From NCBI RefSeq assembly GCF_000227745.2, contig NC_018012.1, positions 3,655,412 to 3,719,411 of the forward strand: a DNA stretch of 64,000 nt, given 5' to 3'. Numbering within the stretch: the first letter of the stretch is position 1; the number at the start of each line of letters is the position of its first letter. A model generated the notes under the pieces. The model saw only the letters and a program-made list of their open reading frames with translations, searched no databases and had not been told where the DNA came from. Made by a program: the position numbers and the translations under genes. Below, one piece after another: positions 29,677 to 39,189 of this stretch. This DNA is from Thiocystis violascens DSM 198. Its GTDB lineage: Bacteria; Pseudomonadota; Gammaproteobacteria; Chromatiales; Chromatiaceae.

Positions 29677-30042
29677 AGGACACACCTTGGTGATGGAAGA
29701 CAAAGAAACGAACGCGCAAACGGCTATGCAATATCCTGATCGATCAAACCGCATCCAGCATGACAGGCGCTGTTTTCGAGTGGCATCGGCTTTGCGTTAG
29801 CCATTGACCGTTGCGGCAGAGACGGTTTCGGTTTTTTAATTTTTTACATCAACAGTGCGAACCACAGACGATTCAGGCTCTTCAGGGACGAGTGCCTGCG
29901 TGATCAAGCAGCGGTTTTCGCTCAGAACGGGGTTAGTATATAAGCATCTTATGAAATAGCAATAGACGAATTTCGCCGATTGCTTCGGTCTGGCATCCGG
30001 AGTGCCGAGTACAACTCGGCGATTCCAGGGCCGGACCGATAC
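29677..30042. other. Intergenic region, 366 bp
   Basis: No gene is visible. It holds the presumed promoter of the Met/Pro-repeat gene, an AT-rich stretch at about 29830-29960, and one copy of the TGGAATCGCCGAG repeat family at 29999-30030. Confidence 0.6.
29999..30030 (-). repeat. Copy of a TGGAATCGCCGAGTT...ACTCGGC repeat
   Basis: On the minus strand it reads CCCTGGAATCGCCGAGTTGT followed by ACTCGGCACTCC, with an internal GCCGAGT/ACTCGGC palindrome. A diverged copy on the plus strand lies at 58006-58037. It sits just beyond the end of sthA. Confidence 0.7.
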
Positions 30043-31440
30043 TCAAAAGAGTCGATTCAACCCATTGAGCGCCGCGACCCGATAGGCTTCGGCCATGGTG
30101 GGATAGTTGAAGGTGGTCTCGGTGAAATAGCGAATGGTATTCGCCGCGCCACGCTGGGACATGATGGCCTGACCGATATGCACGATCTCGGCCGCCTGTT
30201 CGCCGAAGCAGTGGATGCCGAGGATCTCCAGCGTCTCGCGATGAAACAGCAGCTTGAGCATGCCGACGGTATGTCCCGTGATCTGGGCGCGGGCGATGCT
30301 TTTGAAGTCCGCTTGCGCGACCTCGTAGGGGATCTGGCTGGCGGTGAGTTCGCGTTCGGTGCGGCCGATGGAACTGATCTCGGGCACGGTGTAGATCCCG
30401 GTCGGGAATTCCTCGATCAGCGACCAGTCGCAGTCCCCGTCGGCGATATGAGCGCCCACGAAACGTCCCTGATCATAACTGGCGCTGGCCAGCGCAGGCG
30501 CGCCAACCACGTCGCCGACCGCGTAGATGTGGGGCAGGGCGGTCTGATAGCTGGCGTTCACATCCAACTGGCCCCGCTGATTTGGGGTCAGGCCGATAGC
30601 GTCGAGCCCCAAGTCATGAGTATTGCCGGTGCGCCCGTTCGCCCACAGCAAGATATCGGTCTTGAATTTCTTGCCGGACTCGCAATGCAGCACCACGCCA
30701 TCCGCGCCGGCCTCCACGCGCCGATAGGTCTCGTTGTGCCGGATCACGACGCCCTGCTGACGCAGGCGATAACTGAGCGCGTCGGTGATCTCGTCGTCGA
30801 GAAAGGAGAGGAGCCGGTCACGGGTGTCGACCAGATTCACCTTCACATCGAGCGAGCTCATGATCGAGGCGTACTCGCACCCGATGACCCCTGCCCCATA
30901 GATGGTGATCGATCTTGGCGTATGCGGAAGCGCGAGCACCGAGTCGCTGTCGCGGATCCGGGGATGGCTGAAATCCAGCTCGGGCGGATGATAGGGTCGC
31001 GAACCGGTGGCGATCACAATATGTTGCGCGCGCAGTCGATCGGTCAGGCCGCCGGGGCGTCGCACTTCCAGCAGATCGGGCTCCAGAAAACGCGCGTGCC
31101 CGAAAATAACCTGAACCCGGTTGCGTTGGTAATAGCGATAGCGGGTACGGACCTGCTCGTTGATGACGCCATCCGCCGCCCGCAGCAGATCCGGAAATTC
31201 CACCTCGATCTGGTGCTGCGTGTGCTGGAAGAGTGGATTGCGGCGGTAATCCGCCAGCATCTGGATCGAGTGACGCAGCGCCTTGCTCGGGATCGTGCCC
31301 CAATGGGTGCAGCCGCCGCCGACCGCGTCGTGGGCCTCGATGACCGCGATCCGCTGACCGGCCTTGGCCAGCTTCATCGCGGCCCCCTCGCCGCCGGGTC
31401 CGGTGCCAATCACGATGCTGTCGAAGTCTTGCGTGGCCAT
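30043..31440 (-). CDS. sthA: Soluble pyridine nucleotide transhydrogenase
   Basis: FAD enzyme that re-oxidises NADPH with NAD+, balancing cytoplasmic redox. Rossmann motif [10 protein letters not shown] is at the N-terminus. The active-site region [12 protein letters not shown] keeps Cys44 but has Thr49 in place of the second redox Cys, which is the diagnostic difference from lipoamide dehydrogenase. It has 465 residues, as in E. coli. It stands alone on the minus strand. Confidence 0.95.
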   Translation of the reverse strand: MATQDFDSIVIGTGPGGEGAAMKLAKAGQRIAVIEAHDAVGGGCTHWGTIPSKALRHSIQMLADYRRNPLFQHTQHQIEVEFPDLLRAADGVINEQVRTRYRYYQRNRVQVIFGHARFLEPDLLEVRRPGGLTDRLRAQHIVIATGSRPYHPPELDFSHPRIRDSDSVLALPHTPRSITIYGAGVIGCEYASIMSSLDVKVNLVDTRDRLLSFLDDEITDALSYRLRQQGVVIRHNETYRRVEAGADGVVLHCESGKKFKTDILLWANGRTGNTHDLGLDAIGLTPNQRGQLDVNASYQTALPHIYAVGDVVGAPALASASYDQGRFVGAHIADGDCDWSLIEEFPTGIYTVPEISSIGRTERELTASQIPYEVAQADFKSIARAQITGHTVGMLKLLFHRETLEILGIHCFGEQAAEIVHIGQAIMSQRGAANTIRYFTETTFNYPTMAEAYRVAALNGLNRLF

Positions 31441-31524
31441 CGATTCAGGGTTCCATTGTCAGTTTCTAACGAAGGTCAAGGCTAACACGGGAGCCCCCGA
31501 ATCCGGCGACGGTCACCGCCGTGA

Positions 31525-31956
31525 TCAAACGCGGCCGGCACGCCTGATGCAATCCAGATAGTCGTTTTCGTTGAAGGGCTGCCGGTCGTGCTGGAGTTTC
31601 CAGAGACTCTCCGCGAGACACGCCATGATGCGGTGCTCCGCCTCGTGGGCGTCGCCGGTGCGCCGCGCCAGGTTCCGATACAATTTCCGGATGCCCGCGG
31701 GCTGATCGATGCTCAATTGCTCCAGAATGACCATGTGCAGCCCCAGATGCAGGAATGGGTTGGCTTCGCCCTGCTCGGGGGGAAAATCACGCTCCAGCGC
31801 GCTGTCCTCCGCTTCGAGAAACGGCTGATACTCCGGATGTTGCCGCAGGATTCCGACGATCTGTCGTTCCAGTGGTTCCAGCGGTTGTTCGGCCCTGGCC
31901 TTCTTCCAGGCCTGGATGAAAACGTCTCGATGGCTGTTGCGATCCGAGGAAAACAT
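31525..31956 (-). CDS. DUF1841-family protein
   Basis: Small soluble protein of 143 residues. The sequence W-x-K...LEPLERQIVGILRQHPEYQ, then NPFLHLGLHMVILEQLSIDQP, matches the proteobacterial DUF1841 family of unknown function. Several conserved His and Glu (HLGLH, EAEHRIM) could form a metal or helical-bundle site; this is inference. It lies downstream of nth on the same strand with a 100-bp gap, an arrangement seen in other gammaproteobacteria as far as recalled. Confidence 0.85.
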   Translation of the reverse strand: MFSSDRNSHRDVFIQAWKKARAEQPLEPLERQIVGILRQHPEYQPFLEAEDSALERDFPPEQGEANPFLHLGLHMVILEQLSIDQPAGIRKLYRNLARRTGDAHEAEHRIMACLAESLWKLQHDRQPFNENDYLDCIRRAGRV

Positions 31957-32056
31957 GGTGTGCGTGACGTCTCGCTAAAAAATGGTGGATGGGCACGCAG
32001 ATGGAACTTGATCAGAATCCGGCAGCGTCGGATCGGGTCGTCAAGCCGCGCCATCC

Positions 32057-32692
32057 TCAATCCGGCCTTTTGTCCGGAAACTCGCACAGATCGGCAATGA
32101 TGCAATGCGGACAATGCGGCGTGCGGGCGACACAGACATAGCGACCGTGCAGGATCAGCCAATGGTGGGCGTCTTTCTGGAAGGGCTTTGGGACATGCCG
32201 CAGCAATTGCTGTTCGACCGCCAGCGGGGTCTTGCCTTCGGCGAGCCGGGTCCGGTTGGCCACTCGAAAGATATGCGTATCCACGGCGATGGTCGGTTCG
32301 CCGAACGCCGTATTCAAGATCACATTCGCGGTCTTGCGACCGACTCCAGGCAGCGCCTCCAGCGCCTTGCGCTCGCGCGGCACCTCGCCGCCATGCTCGG
32401 CGATCAGGATGGCGCAGGTCTTGAGGATATTCCGGGCCTTGCTGTTGAAGAGCCCGATGGTGCGGATGTGCGACTTGAGTCCCTCCTCGCCGAGCGCCAG
32501 GATCTCCGCGGGAGTCCGGGCGAGCGGAAAGAGGCTGGCCGTGGCTTTGTTGACGCTCCTGTCGGTCGCCTGAGCCGAGAGGATGACCGCGATCAGTAAC
32601 TCGAAGGGCGTCTCATACATCAGTTCGGTGGTGGGCGCGGGGTTGGCGTTGCGCAGACGCTCAAAGATTCGGTGGCGTTTTTCTTTATTCAT
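32057..32692 (-). CDS. nth: Endonuclease III (DNA glycosylase/AP lyase)
   Basis: Removes oxidised pyrimidines from DNA. Exactly 211 residues, as in E. coli. The helix-hairpin-helix LPGVGRKTANV contains catalytic Lys120, Asp138 follows in VDTHIFRV, and the C-terminal C-x6-C-x2-C-x5-C cluster binds 4Fe-4S. ATG at 32692 is chosen; the frame upstream to 33211 is antisense to the transglycosylase gene and not coding. It is divergent from the lytic transglycosylase gene. Confidence 0.96.
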   Translation of the reverse strand: MNKEKRHRIFERLRNANPAPTTELMYETPFELLIAVILSAQATDRSVNKATASLFPLARTPAEILALGEEGLKSHIRTIGLFNSKARNILKTCAILIAEHGGEVPRERKALEALPGVGRKTANVILNTAFGEPTIAVDTHIFRVANRTRLAEGKTPLAVEQQLLRHVPKPFQKDAHHWLILHGRYVCVARTPHCPHCIIADLCEFPDKRPD

Positions 32693-32812
32693 TGCTTGAA
32701 TTGTGTCTCGCTCTGTCGTGCGATGCGACTCGAACGATCCGTGATCGGCAACACCGACCATGATCGAGCCATCCCACCCGATTCCTGCCCAGCACAGAGG
32801 TTCGTCGAACGG

Positions 32813-33592
32813 ATGATCTACTCTTTTTCGAGTGTCCTGTTGCTGCTCTTGCTGCTTGCTCCCACCGTCGCCTGGAGCACGCCAAAAGATCAGTCCCAAC
32901 CCGCGAATGTCGCCGAAACCGTCGACGCCGCGCCACCTCGGCCAGCCTTGCCCTATCCGCCCAACCGAACACGCCCAAGCCGCGCCCAGGTCGCCGCACT
33001 GATCCCCGCGGTAGCAAGCCGATACGGCGTCGAGGAGGCACTGGTACGCGCTGTCGTCGCCGCCGAATCCAACTACAACGCCCATGCGGTGTCCAGTGCC
33101 GGCGCGGTCGGCCTGATGCAGTTGATGCCGGCCACCGCATCGGATTATGGCGTCTCCTCGGCGGACGCGCTCTTCGATCCCCAGACCAACCTCCGCACGG
33201 GGACGCGACATCTCAAGCGACTCCTAAACAAATATAATAACGATTACGGTCGAGTGATCATGGCCTACAACGCTGGCGAGGGCGTGGTCGATCGCACCAA
33301 CAGCCAGGTCACCTATCTGGAGACACTCAACTATACCGAGGCCGTGATCAACAATTATCGTCGTCACGGCGGCACCGCACCCACGCAAGCGGCGCTCAAG
33401 CAGGTTCGCACGCTGCGCGGCGTGCGCAATACCGGGAAGGCACGGCGCCTGCTCAAAAAATATCTCGATCCCTCTCTGCTGTCGCTGAACGTCAAACCGA
33501 CGCTCAGTGCCCGTTATTTGGATCCGTCGCTGCATGAAGTGGGTCCGAAAAGCAAACCCATGTTCGAGTTGGAGACGAGTGTCATTCGTTGA
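32813..33592 (+). CDS. Lytic transglycosylase, SLT domain
   Basis: Periplasmic murein-cleaving enzyme of 259 residues. Hydrophobic signal sequence at residues 3-22 and a Pro-rich linker precede the SLT family 1 domain, with catalytic Glu85 in AAESNYN followed by GLMQLMPATA and AYNAGEG. The C-terminal 60 residues are basic and unassigned. ATG at 32813 with AGAGG about 12 bp upstream is preferred over the frame start at 32672, which would overlap the divergent nth start. Confidence 0.9.
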   Translation: MIYSFSSVLLLLLLLAPTVAWSTPKDQSQPANVAETVDAAPPRPALPYPPNRTRPSRAQVAALIPAVASRYGVEEALVRAVVAAESNYNAHAVSSAGAVGLMQLMPATASDYGVSSADALFDPQTNLRTGTRHLKRLLNKYNNDYGRVIMAYNAGEGVVDRTNSQVTYLETLNYTEAVINNYRRHGGTAPTQAALKQVRTLRGVRNTGKARRLLKKYLDPSLLSLNVKPTLSARYLDPSLHEVGPKSKPMFELETSVIR

Positions 33593-33741
33593 CATGCGTC
33601 GTGGGAGACCCGAGAAATTCGCCGGGCGATAACAGAGCAGGCATCCAGATGAGACCCTGTTCCGCTATCATGCTGACTGCTGCCCACGATGATCGACTCG
33701 GGCAGGCGGGCGACGGCGAACCAAGGCCAGGGTATATTCAA

Positions 33742-34188
33742 ATGAATCCAACGCTTCAAAAATTAAGGGAACTTGCGCAGGAAAGCGTCCTGATCGCTCA
33801 GGACTCCGAATTGAAGGAGCGGCATGTCTATTCGTCATGCGCTCAGCTGGCTGCGCCGCTCATCCGCGCCTTCAAGGATGTCGAAAACGAATACGTTCGC
33901 ATCTCCGTCCTGCGTCAAATCTGGCCCGATGACTATGATCGTCGGGACGATCGGGTATCAGGGCTGCTGATGTCGATGCCAGGACCGGAGCGGGCGCCGT
34001 ATGGCCTGAAATTAGCCATGCCGCATGGCTTTCTGAGCTTCGAGGCGACCCTCCGCAAAGATGGCTCGCCGGTGTTCACCTGCATCCGGGAGACCGACGG
34101 TCAGCGACCGCTTTCGATGGACTTTCCCGATAGCGAGCACTGGCTTGAGTATTTCTACAAGATCGTCGCGGATGTGGTCGAGCTTTAA
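33742..34188 (+). CDS. Hypothetical protein
   Basis: Protein of 148 residues with no signal peptide or transmembrane segment. Mixed helix/strand sequence; the second half (YGLKLAMPHGFLSFEATLRKDGSPVFTCI) looks like a compact beta-rich domain. No family is recognised. Its codon composition is somewhat less GC-rich than its neighbours. It follows the lytic transglycosylase gene by 150 bp on the same strand and may or may not be co-transcribed. The ATG at 33742 was chosen because the upstream extension to 33589 is low in conserved-looking residues. Confidence 0.6.
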   Translation: MNPTLQKLRELAQESVLIAQDSELKERHVYSSCAQLAAPLIRAFKDVENEYVRISVLRQIWPDDYDRRDDRVSGLLMSMPGPERAPYGLKLAMPHGFLSFEATLRKDGSPVFTCIRETDGQRPLSMDFPDSEHWLEYFYKIVADVVEL

Positions 34189-34260
34189 GGCGATTTCCTG
34201 AAAAGTGCATAGCCATATTCTTGCCGAACTCTGAACGAAGACCGGGCGCGAACCTGGGAG

Positions 34261-34279
34261 CGCCGACCTCCGGTCGGCG
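34261..34279. repeat. Hairpin CGCCGACC-TCC-GGTCGGCG
   Basis: Perfect 8-bp stem with a three-base loop between two convergent genes (33742 and the phosphomannomutase). There is no T-run, so it is either a weak bidirectional terminator or a member of a palindromic repeat family. Confidence 0.5.
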
Positions 34280-34287
34280 TCAACCGA

Positions 34288-35775
34288 TCACCCCCGCCAC
34301 CCGGCCAGAATCTCCATGCAGATCCGATTCATCTCCGCCGCCCGCTCCGGGCTGTCGGCCTCGGTATAGGCGCGCAACTCGGGCGCATTACCCGATGGGC
34401 GCAGATGCGCGATCTCGCCGCTGACAAAGGTCATCCGCAGGCCATCGGTCGTATCCAGGTCGGCAACCGCGCCGAACCGCACACCAAACGCCGCTTCGAT
34501 GGCCGCCTTATCCCGCTGGACATCGCCGCTGGACAGCGCCGCGATACCGGCCCGGGCGATCTCGGTCGGGAAGTCCTTGAGACGATCGCTGTGGGTGAAG
34601 CGGCCCGGCAGATCGCGGGCGAGCGCGGACAGCGGCTTGCCCTGTTCGACCGCGGCCAGCAGGATGGTCACTGCAACGATGACGGCGTCGCGGGTCGGTA
34701 GCGCCGCCAGCACGCGGCCGTCGCGCTCGATGTCCGTGCCAAGCAAAAAACCGCCGTTGGCCTCGTAACCGACCACGGGAGTCAGACCTTCGTCCATCGT
34801 CTGCAACATGCCCTCGATGACGAATGGCGAGCCGATCCGAGTGCGTCTCACCGACGCGAAACAGCCGCATTTTTCCACCGCCGTGTTGCTGCTCACCGGA
34901 GTCACCACGCCACGGGCACCGAGTTGGCGCGCGCAGAGCACGCCGGCGATATCCCCGCGCAACCAGGCGCCCGTTTCGTCGCCGATCAGCGGGCGGTCGC
35001 CGTCGCCATCCGCCGATACCAGCGCATCGAACTGGCCGCTCGCGGCCCAGTCGCGGGCCAGGACCACATCCTCGGGGCGGATCGCCTCGGTATCGACCGG
35101 GATGAAGACATCCGAGTATCCCAGCCGGTCGACCCGCGCGCCCAGACCCGCGAGCACTTCGACATAGGCCTCGCGCGCCACGCTGGAATGCTCATACACG
35201 CCCACTCTCAGACCCCGGAGACAATTCGCCGGGAAAAACCCCAAATAACGGTCAACATATTCACGGTAGGCGATCGGGTCCGGATCCGGCAGCGCCGCGC
35301 CCTGCCCCACCGCAAAGCCGCCGAGGGCATCGAACAGACCCTCCGGACGCCGGACCTCCTGAAGGCTGATACCTTCCTCGTCGCGCTTGAGAATTTCGCC
35401 CGTCGGCAGATTGAACTTGATGCCATTGCGATCGTCGGGGATATGGCTGCCGGTCACCATGAGGGTCGGCATGCCACGCGCCATGCCATGAACCACGAGC
35501 GCCGGGCTGGGGATCGAGCCGAAATTGCGCGGACGACAGCCGAGATCGAGGACGGCCGCAGCGCAGGCATTCATGATGCGCGGCGAACTGGGACGCAGAT
35601 CCCCCGCGATCCCAACCTCCTGACCCGACACCAGGATTCCGGCGGTCTTGAGATAGCCAAGAAAACCTGCCGTATAGGCATAACAGACCCAATCGGTCAT
35701 GTCCGCGGCTAGCCCACGGGCGCCGCTGGTGCCAAACTTGACGCCGCTCTCGTTCATCAGATCGCCAATACGCAT
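34288..35775 (-). CDS. Phosphomannomutase/phosphoglucomutase family enzyme
   Basis: Alpha-D-phosphohexomutase that interconverts sugar 1- and 6-phosphates for nucleotide-sugar synthesis. The phosphoserine Ser110 lies in VTGSHIP, the Mg-binding loop in SADGDGDRP, the sugar-binding loop EANGG, and the C-terminal phosphate loop RPSGNAPE. It has 495 residues. The exact substrate (mannose, glucose or glucosamine) cannot be read from sequence alone. ATG at 35775 has GGGGAAG upstream; the frame start at 35862 is not supported. Confidence 0.88.
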   Translation of the reverse strand: MRIGDLMNESGVKFGTSGARGLAADMTDWVCYAYTAGFLGYLKTAGILVSGQEVGIAGDLRPSSPRIMNACAAAVLDLGCRPRNFGSIPSPALVVHGMARGMPTLMVTGSHIPDDRNGIKFNLPTGEILKRDEEGISLQEVRRPEGLFDALGGFAVGQGAALPDPDPIAYREYVDRYLGFFPANCLRGLRVGVYEHSSVAREAYVEVLAGLGARVDRLGYSDVFIPVDTEAIRPEDVVLARDWAASGQFDALVSADGDGDRPLIGDETGAWLRGDIAGVLCARQLGARGVVTPVSSNTAVEKCGCFASVRRTRIGSPFVIEGMLQTMDEGLTPVVGYEANGGFLLGTDIERDGRVLAALPTRDAVIVAVTILLAAVEQGKPLSALARDLPGRFTHSDRLKDFPTEIARAGIAALSSGDVQRDKAAIEAAFGVRFGAVADLDTTDGLRMTFVSGEIAHLRPSGNAPELRAYTEADSPERAAEMNRICMEILAGWRG

Positions 35776-36095
35776 GCTCGCTTCCCCGCGGAGAACCCTT
35801 GCCGGCTGAAGGTGATTCGTTTCAAAACGCAATCTTACCGCAGTCATTCCGCGCATTTTCAATCTTACAGCGACCGCCCCTTGTGAAAGACGGAACCCGA
35901 TCGTATTTCAAGAGGGCTGTCGACCGGTCAAACCGCGCGCAGGGTTGCAGACCTTGGTGATGAGCGTTTTCGCTTCGCGGTGACTCGCGGGACCGGCCAG
36001 CCGGGGCCGACAAGAAGATAACAACGCATGCGGCTCGGCCTGCATCGTCATCGCCCGTGCGACCGAGCAAACATCAATCATAACGAGGAGCCATC
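35776..36095. other. Intergenic region, 320 bp, divergent promoters
   Basis: Separates the minus-strand hexomutase from the plus-strand secreted protein at 36096. An ACGAGGAG ribosome-binding site lies just before 36096. No RNA gene, repeat family member or confident promoter was recognised. Confidence 0.5.
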
Positions 36096-36926
36096 ATGAC
36101 CGTGACGAAACCATTCCTCCCGCTCGCATCGTCCGCCGCCTTGGTTCTGGCGCTGACCCAAACGCTATCGGCGCCCAGCGCGACCGCCGCCGAACCGCAA
36201 CCCGCGCCCACGAAGGCCGCCGAGCCCGCGGCTCCAGCCCCTTACCCAGCCAGTGCGAAACCAGCCGATGCCACGCCGACACCGGCCGAAACCGCTCGCG
36301 CCGAAGCTAAAGAGCGTCGCGCGGCCATGCTGGCGGAGCGCAAAAAGCGTTACGACGAATTACGCGCGAGTGCCGCCGAGATGGGGGTGGAGATGCCCGA
36401 ATCGCCGCCCTGGGAAACCCTGCCCGAGATGGCGGTTCCGCACGATATGCGGAATGAGGATAACGCCGCGATGAACCAGTGGCGTGAAGACATGAGAGCA
36501 CGGATGCAAGAGCGGATGCGCGCCATAACCCCCGAGGAGCGGCAGGCCATGCGCGAGGAACGCTGGAAGCGGATGCGCGCGGACGCGGCCGAACGCGGCA
36601 TCGAGATGCCCGAGACGCCGCCTTGGGAAGAAGCCGAAAAACGCCGCCAGGAGATGGAAAAACGCTTTGAGGAATACCGCAAGACCGTCGAACAGATGAC
36701 CGACGAGCAACGTGAAGCGGCCCAGGCACTCTTCGGGCGCACTCCGGAAAGGATGTCGCGCCCCATGCCTTATCCTGACGCCGGCCCCGCTCAGGAATCC
36801 TGGGGCTATCCGGGCGATGGCGCGTATCGCAACGCTCCACGCGGCATGATGCATCCGCACATGATGCCCTACCCGGAAGCTCCGGGCTACGATCAAGGCC
36901 CGCCGCCCTGGTCGACTGGCAACTGA
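36096..36926 (+). CDS. Secreted charged coiled-coil protein with Met/Pro-rich tail
   Basis: Protein of 276 residues. A signal peptide ends near SATAAE and is followed by an Ala/Pro linker. Two related charged repeats follow (KKRYDELRASAAEMGVEMPE and WKRMRADAAERGIEMPETPP), each ending in EMPE(S/T)PPWE. Then comes a long helical segment and a Met/Pro/Tyr-rich tail (MMHPHMMPYPEAPGY). A 2-unit internal duplication is clear. The helical part vaguely recalls Spy/CpxP-like periplasmic proteins, but no LTxxQ motif was found. The function is unknown. Its similarity in style to the 28993 protein suggests a common extracytoplasmic role. Confidence 0.75.
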   Translation: MTVTKPFLPLASSAALVLALTQTLSAPSATAAEPQPAPTKAAEPAAPAPYPASAKPADATPTPAETARAEAKERRAAMLAERKKRYDELRASAAEMGVEMPESPPWETLPEMAVPHDMRNEDNAAMNQWREDMRARMQERMRAITPEERQAMREERWKRMRADAAERGIEMPETPPWEEAEKRRQEMEKRFEEYRKTVEQMTDEQREAAQALFGRTPERMSRPMPYPDAGPAQESWGYPGDGAYRNAPRGMMHPHMMPYPEAPGYDQGPPPWSTGN

Positions 36927-36962
36927 GGATCGAGAGATCCTAAGGGCCGGATCACTGCGATT

Positions 36963-37093
36963 AAGTTAAGCCGTTCGTGGCGAGCCCTGAGCCCGTCGAA
37001 GGGTCGAACCATGAACGGCTTAACTTTCAGGCCACCAGAATTTTCCATTCACCCTTCGACCCTTCGGCTCCGCTCAGGGCTCAGGGCGAACGG
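36963..37093. repeat. Two inverted units of the CCGTTC...GAACGG repeat
   Basis: The first unit is bounded by a perfect 14-bp inverted repeat, AAGTTAAGCCGTTC (36963-36976) and GAACGGCTTAACTT (37013-37026). The second unit, 37045-37093, is a related sequence in the opposite orientation with CCATTC/GAACGG ends and a CCCTTCGACCCTTCGGCTCC core. Together they form a large potential cruciform at the convergent end of two genes. Confidence 0.8.
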
Positions 37094-37171
37094 AAAATCG
37101 GAAAATCGTATGTGGACAGTTACTAAGGACCGGATTCATGCGCAACGCTCGCTGCGCATGGCGCCAATGAA

Positions 37172-37837
37172 TCAGGAGCGAGAACTGCCTATTCCCGTCA
37201 CGCTGTCAGCGGCACTGTCCACGAGATTGGGATCGGGCACCTCAAGCCATCGATCAAGCAACCCCTGCACCGTTTCGACACCCTGTCGTTCCAACGCCGA
37301 AAACAACCGCACCGCAACCCGGCCATCGTCATTCGCGACCTCGCGTTCCACCGCGAGCCGAGTCGCCTGCGCGGCGCCCCGTTTCAGTTTATCCGCCTTG
37401 GTCAGCAGCAGCAGAATCGACCGCTCGCCCCGCCGGCCCCAGTCCAGCATCCGCCGATCGAACTCCGTCAGCGGGTGACGGATATCCATCACGATCACGA
37501 GCCCAGCCAGCGAACGGCGATATTCCAGATAATTCGCCAGATGCTGCTGCCATTGCAGCTTGATGGCCTCCGAGACCTTGGCATAGCCATAGCCGGGCAG
37601 GTCCACCAGGCGGCGTTCCGCGTCCAGTTCGAAGAAGATGATCTGTTGGGTACGACCAGGGGTCTTACTCGTTCTTGCCAGGCTCTTCTGATGGCAGAGC
37701 GTATTGATGGCGCTCGATTTACCCGCGTTCGAGCGCCCCGCGAAGGCGACTTCGCGACCGCTATCGGCGGGCGTCTGATCAAGCCGCGTGGCGGCGGTGA
37801 GAAAGTGGGCACGCTGATAGAAGGGATTCATCTGCAT
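37172..37837 (-). CDS. engB: Ribosome biogenesis GTPase EngB (YihA/YsxC)
   Basis: TRAFAC-class GTPase needed for 50S ribosome assembly and linked to cell division. G1 GRSNAGKSS, the [13 protein letters not shown] switch region, G3 DLPGYG and G4 TKADK are present. It has about 221 residues. The start is ATG at 37837, or 37831 two codons later; moaC stops at 37840, so the genes abut and are likely one transcript ppa-moaC-engB. The frame further upstream is the moaC 3' end in another phase. Confidence 0.94.
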   Translation of the reverse strand: MQMNPFYQRAHFLTAATRLDQTPADSGREVAFAGRSNAGKSSAINTLCHQKSLARTSKTPGRTQQIIFFELDAERRLVDLPGYGYAKVSEAIKLQWQQHLANYLEYRRSLAGLVIVMDIRHPLTEFDRRMLDWGRRGERSILLLLTKADKLKRGAAQATRLAVEREVANDDGRVAVRLFSALERQGVETVQGLLDRWLEVPDPNLVDSAADSVTGIGSSRS

Positions 37838-37839
37838 TG

Positions 37840-38325
37840 TCACGTTAGGCTCGGATCGCGGATCCAGTGGCCGGAAGCGCCGCCCGCTTTCTCCAGAAGG
37901 CGGACGTTCGAGATCGTCATCCCGCGATCGACGGCCTTGCACATGTCGTAAATCGTTAGCAGACTGACCTGGACGGCGCAGAGCGCCTCCATTTCGACGC
38001 CGGTCTGGCCCGTGGTTTCAACGGTTGCGCGACAATAAACCGAGCCGTCCTCGGCACGAATGGCCAGATCGATCTCGGCCCTGGTCAGACTCAAGGGATG
38101 ACACAGCGGCACCAGATCGGCGGTCCGCTTTGCCCCCATGATCCCGGCGACGCGCGCGATTCCCAGCACATCGCCCTTGGCGTGGCCACCCGACTCGATC
38201 AGCGCGAGGGTGGCCGCCTCCATGCGGATCCAGCCCTCGGCCACCGCGCACCGCCGGCTCACGGCCTTGCCGCCCACATCCACCATGTGGGCCTCGCCCG
38301 CTGGCGTGAAGTGGGTCAGCGGCAT
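37840..38325 (-). CDS. moaC: Cyclic pyranopterin monophosphate synthase MoaC
   Basis: Molybdenum cofactor biosynthesis, converting the MoaA product to cyclic pyranopterin. Conserved LCHPL, the GVEMEAL segment and the KAVDRGM catalytic region are present. It has 161 residues. The ATG overlaps the ppa stop codon by one base (TAATG), so translation is coupled. No other moa gene is adjacent. Confidence 0.95.
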   Translation of the reverse strand: MPLTHFTPAGEAHMVDVGGKAVSRRCAVAEGWIRMEAATLALIESGGHAKGDVLGIARVAGIMGAKRTADLVPLCHPLSLTRAEIDLAIRAEDGSVYCRATVETTGQTGVEMEALCAVQVSLLTIYDMCKAVDRGMTISNVRLLEKAGGASGHWIRDPSLT

Positions 38326-38873
38326 TAGAAGGCCGGCTTTTCCGGGGCGTTCTCGAACATCTCGACGCTCGCCATGATTTCCTGACAGGCTTCGTCGCGA
38401 CCGCCCCAACCGCCGACGCGCACCCACTTGCCCTCGTCGAGATCCTTGTAGTGCTCGAAAAAGTGCGCGATCTGATCCAGCAGATGCGGCGGCATATCGC
38501 GGAAACTCTCGACGTTACGATAGCCCTTGAACAGCTTGTCGACCGGCAGCGCGAGGATCTTGGCGTCGTCGCCAGACTCGTCGGTCATCGTCAGAACGCC
38601 GATGGGCCGGCACTTGATGACGGATCCGGAGATCAGCGGGTAGGGCGTCACCACGATCACGTCCACCGGGTCGCCATCCGACGACAGGGTGTGGGGCACA
38701 TAGCCATAATTGCAGGGATAGTGCATGGCCGTGGACATGAAGCGATCGACGAACATGGCGCCGGTCTCCTTGTCCATTTCGTACTTGACCGGCTCGGCGT
38801 GGGACGGGATCTCGATGATCACGTTGATGATATTGGGGACGTTATCGCCCCGGGAAACCTTCGATAAATCCAT
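38325..38873 (-). CDS. ppa: Inorganic pyrophosphatase
   Basis: Hydrolyses pyrophosphate to phosphate in the cytoplasm. Family I motifs are NYGYVPHTL and the metal-binding DGDPVDVIV, with [15 protein letters not shown] following. It has 182 residues. This gene lies only about 650 bp downstream of pfp, a PPi-using glycolytic enzyme, so the two compete for the same metabolite. A terminator for upstream transcripts lies at 38933-38952, giving ppa-moaC-engB its own promoter region. Confidence 0.95.
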   Translation of the reverse strand: MDLSKVSRGDNVPNIINVIIEIPSHAEPVKYEMDKETGAMFVDRFMSTAMHYPCNYGYVPHTLSSDGDPVDVIVVTPYPLISGSVIKCRPIGVLTMTDESGDDAKILALPVDKLFKGYRNVESFRDMPPHLLDQIAHFFEHYKDLDEGKWVRVGGWGGRDEACQEIMASVEMFENAPEKPAF

Positions 38874-38932
38874 GGATCGGCCTCAGTGGTTCAGCAGTGT
38901 AGGCGTCGCGGCTAAGCGTTCGGGCTCAATGC

Positions 38933-38952
38933 AAAAAGGCCCTGACGGGCCT
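38933..38952 (-). terminator. Minus-strand rho-independent terminator
   Basis: Read on the minus strand: AGGCCC-GTCA-GGGCCT followed by a T run (38937 down to 38933). It would end transcripts of the pfp cluster before ppa. Confidence 0.65.
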
Positions 38953-39189
38953 GGCGCGACGTTCGATTGCCAATTGTAATCCATCCCAGACTTGGAAATC
39001 TCAATCCTTGCGCGCGGAACCCTAATCCAGGACGAGATGCGTTCTGTTACGTGATCGGCCAGCCGGCTGGCGGAGTCGACGCGGTTTAGGGCGTATCATC
39101 AATTGTATTCGTAGGGAATGACCGCCATCCCGCCAATATTCCAAGTTGGGGATCGATACGCTCGACATGGATGTCGCGCGGCATCCTTA

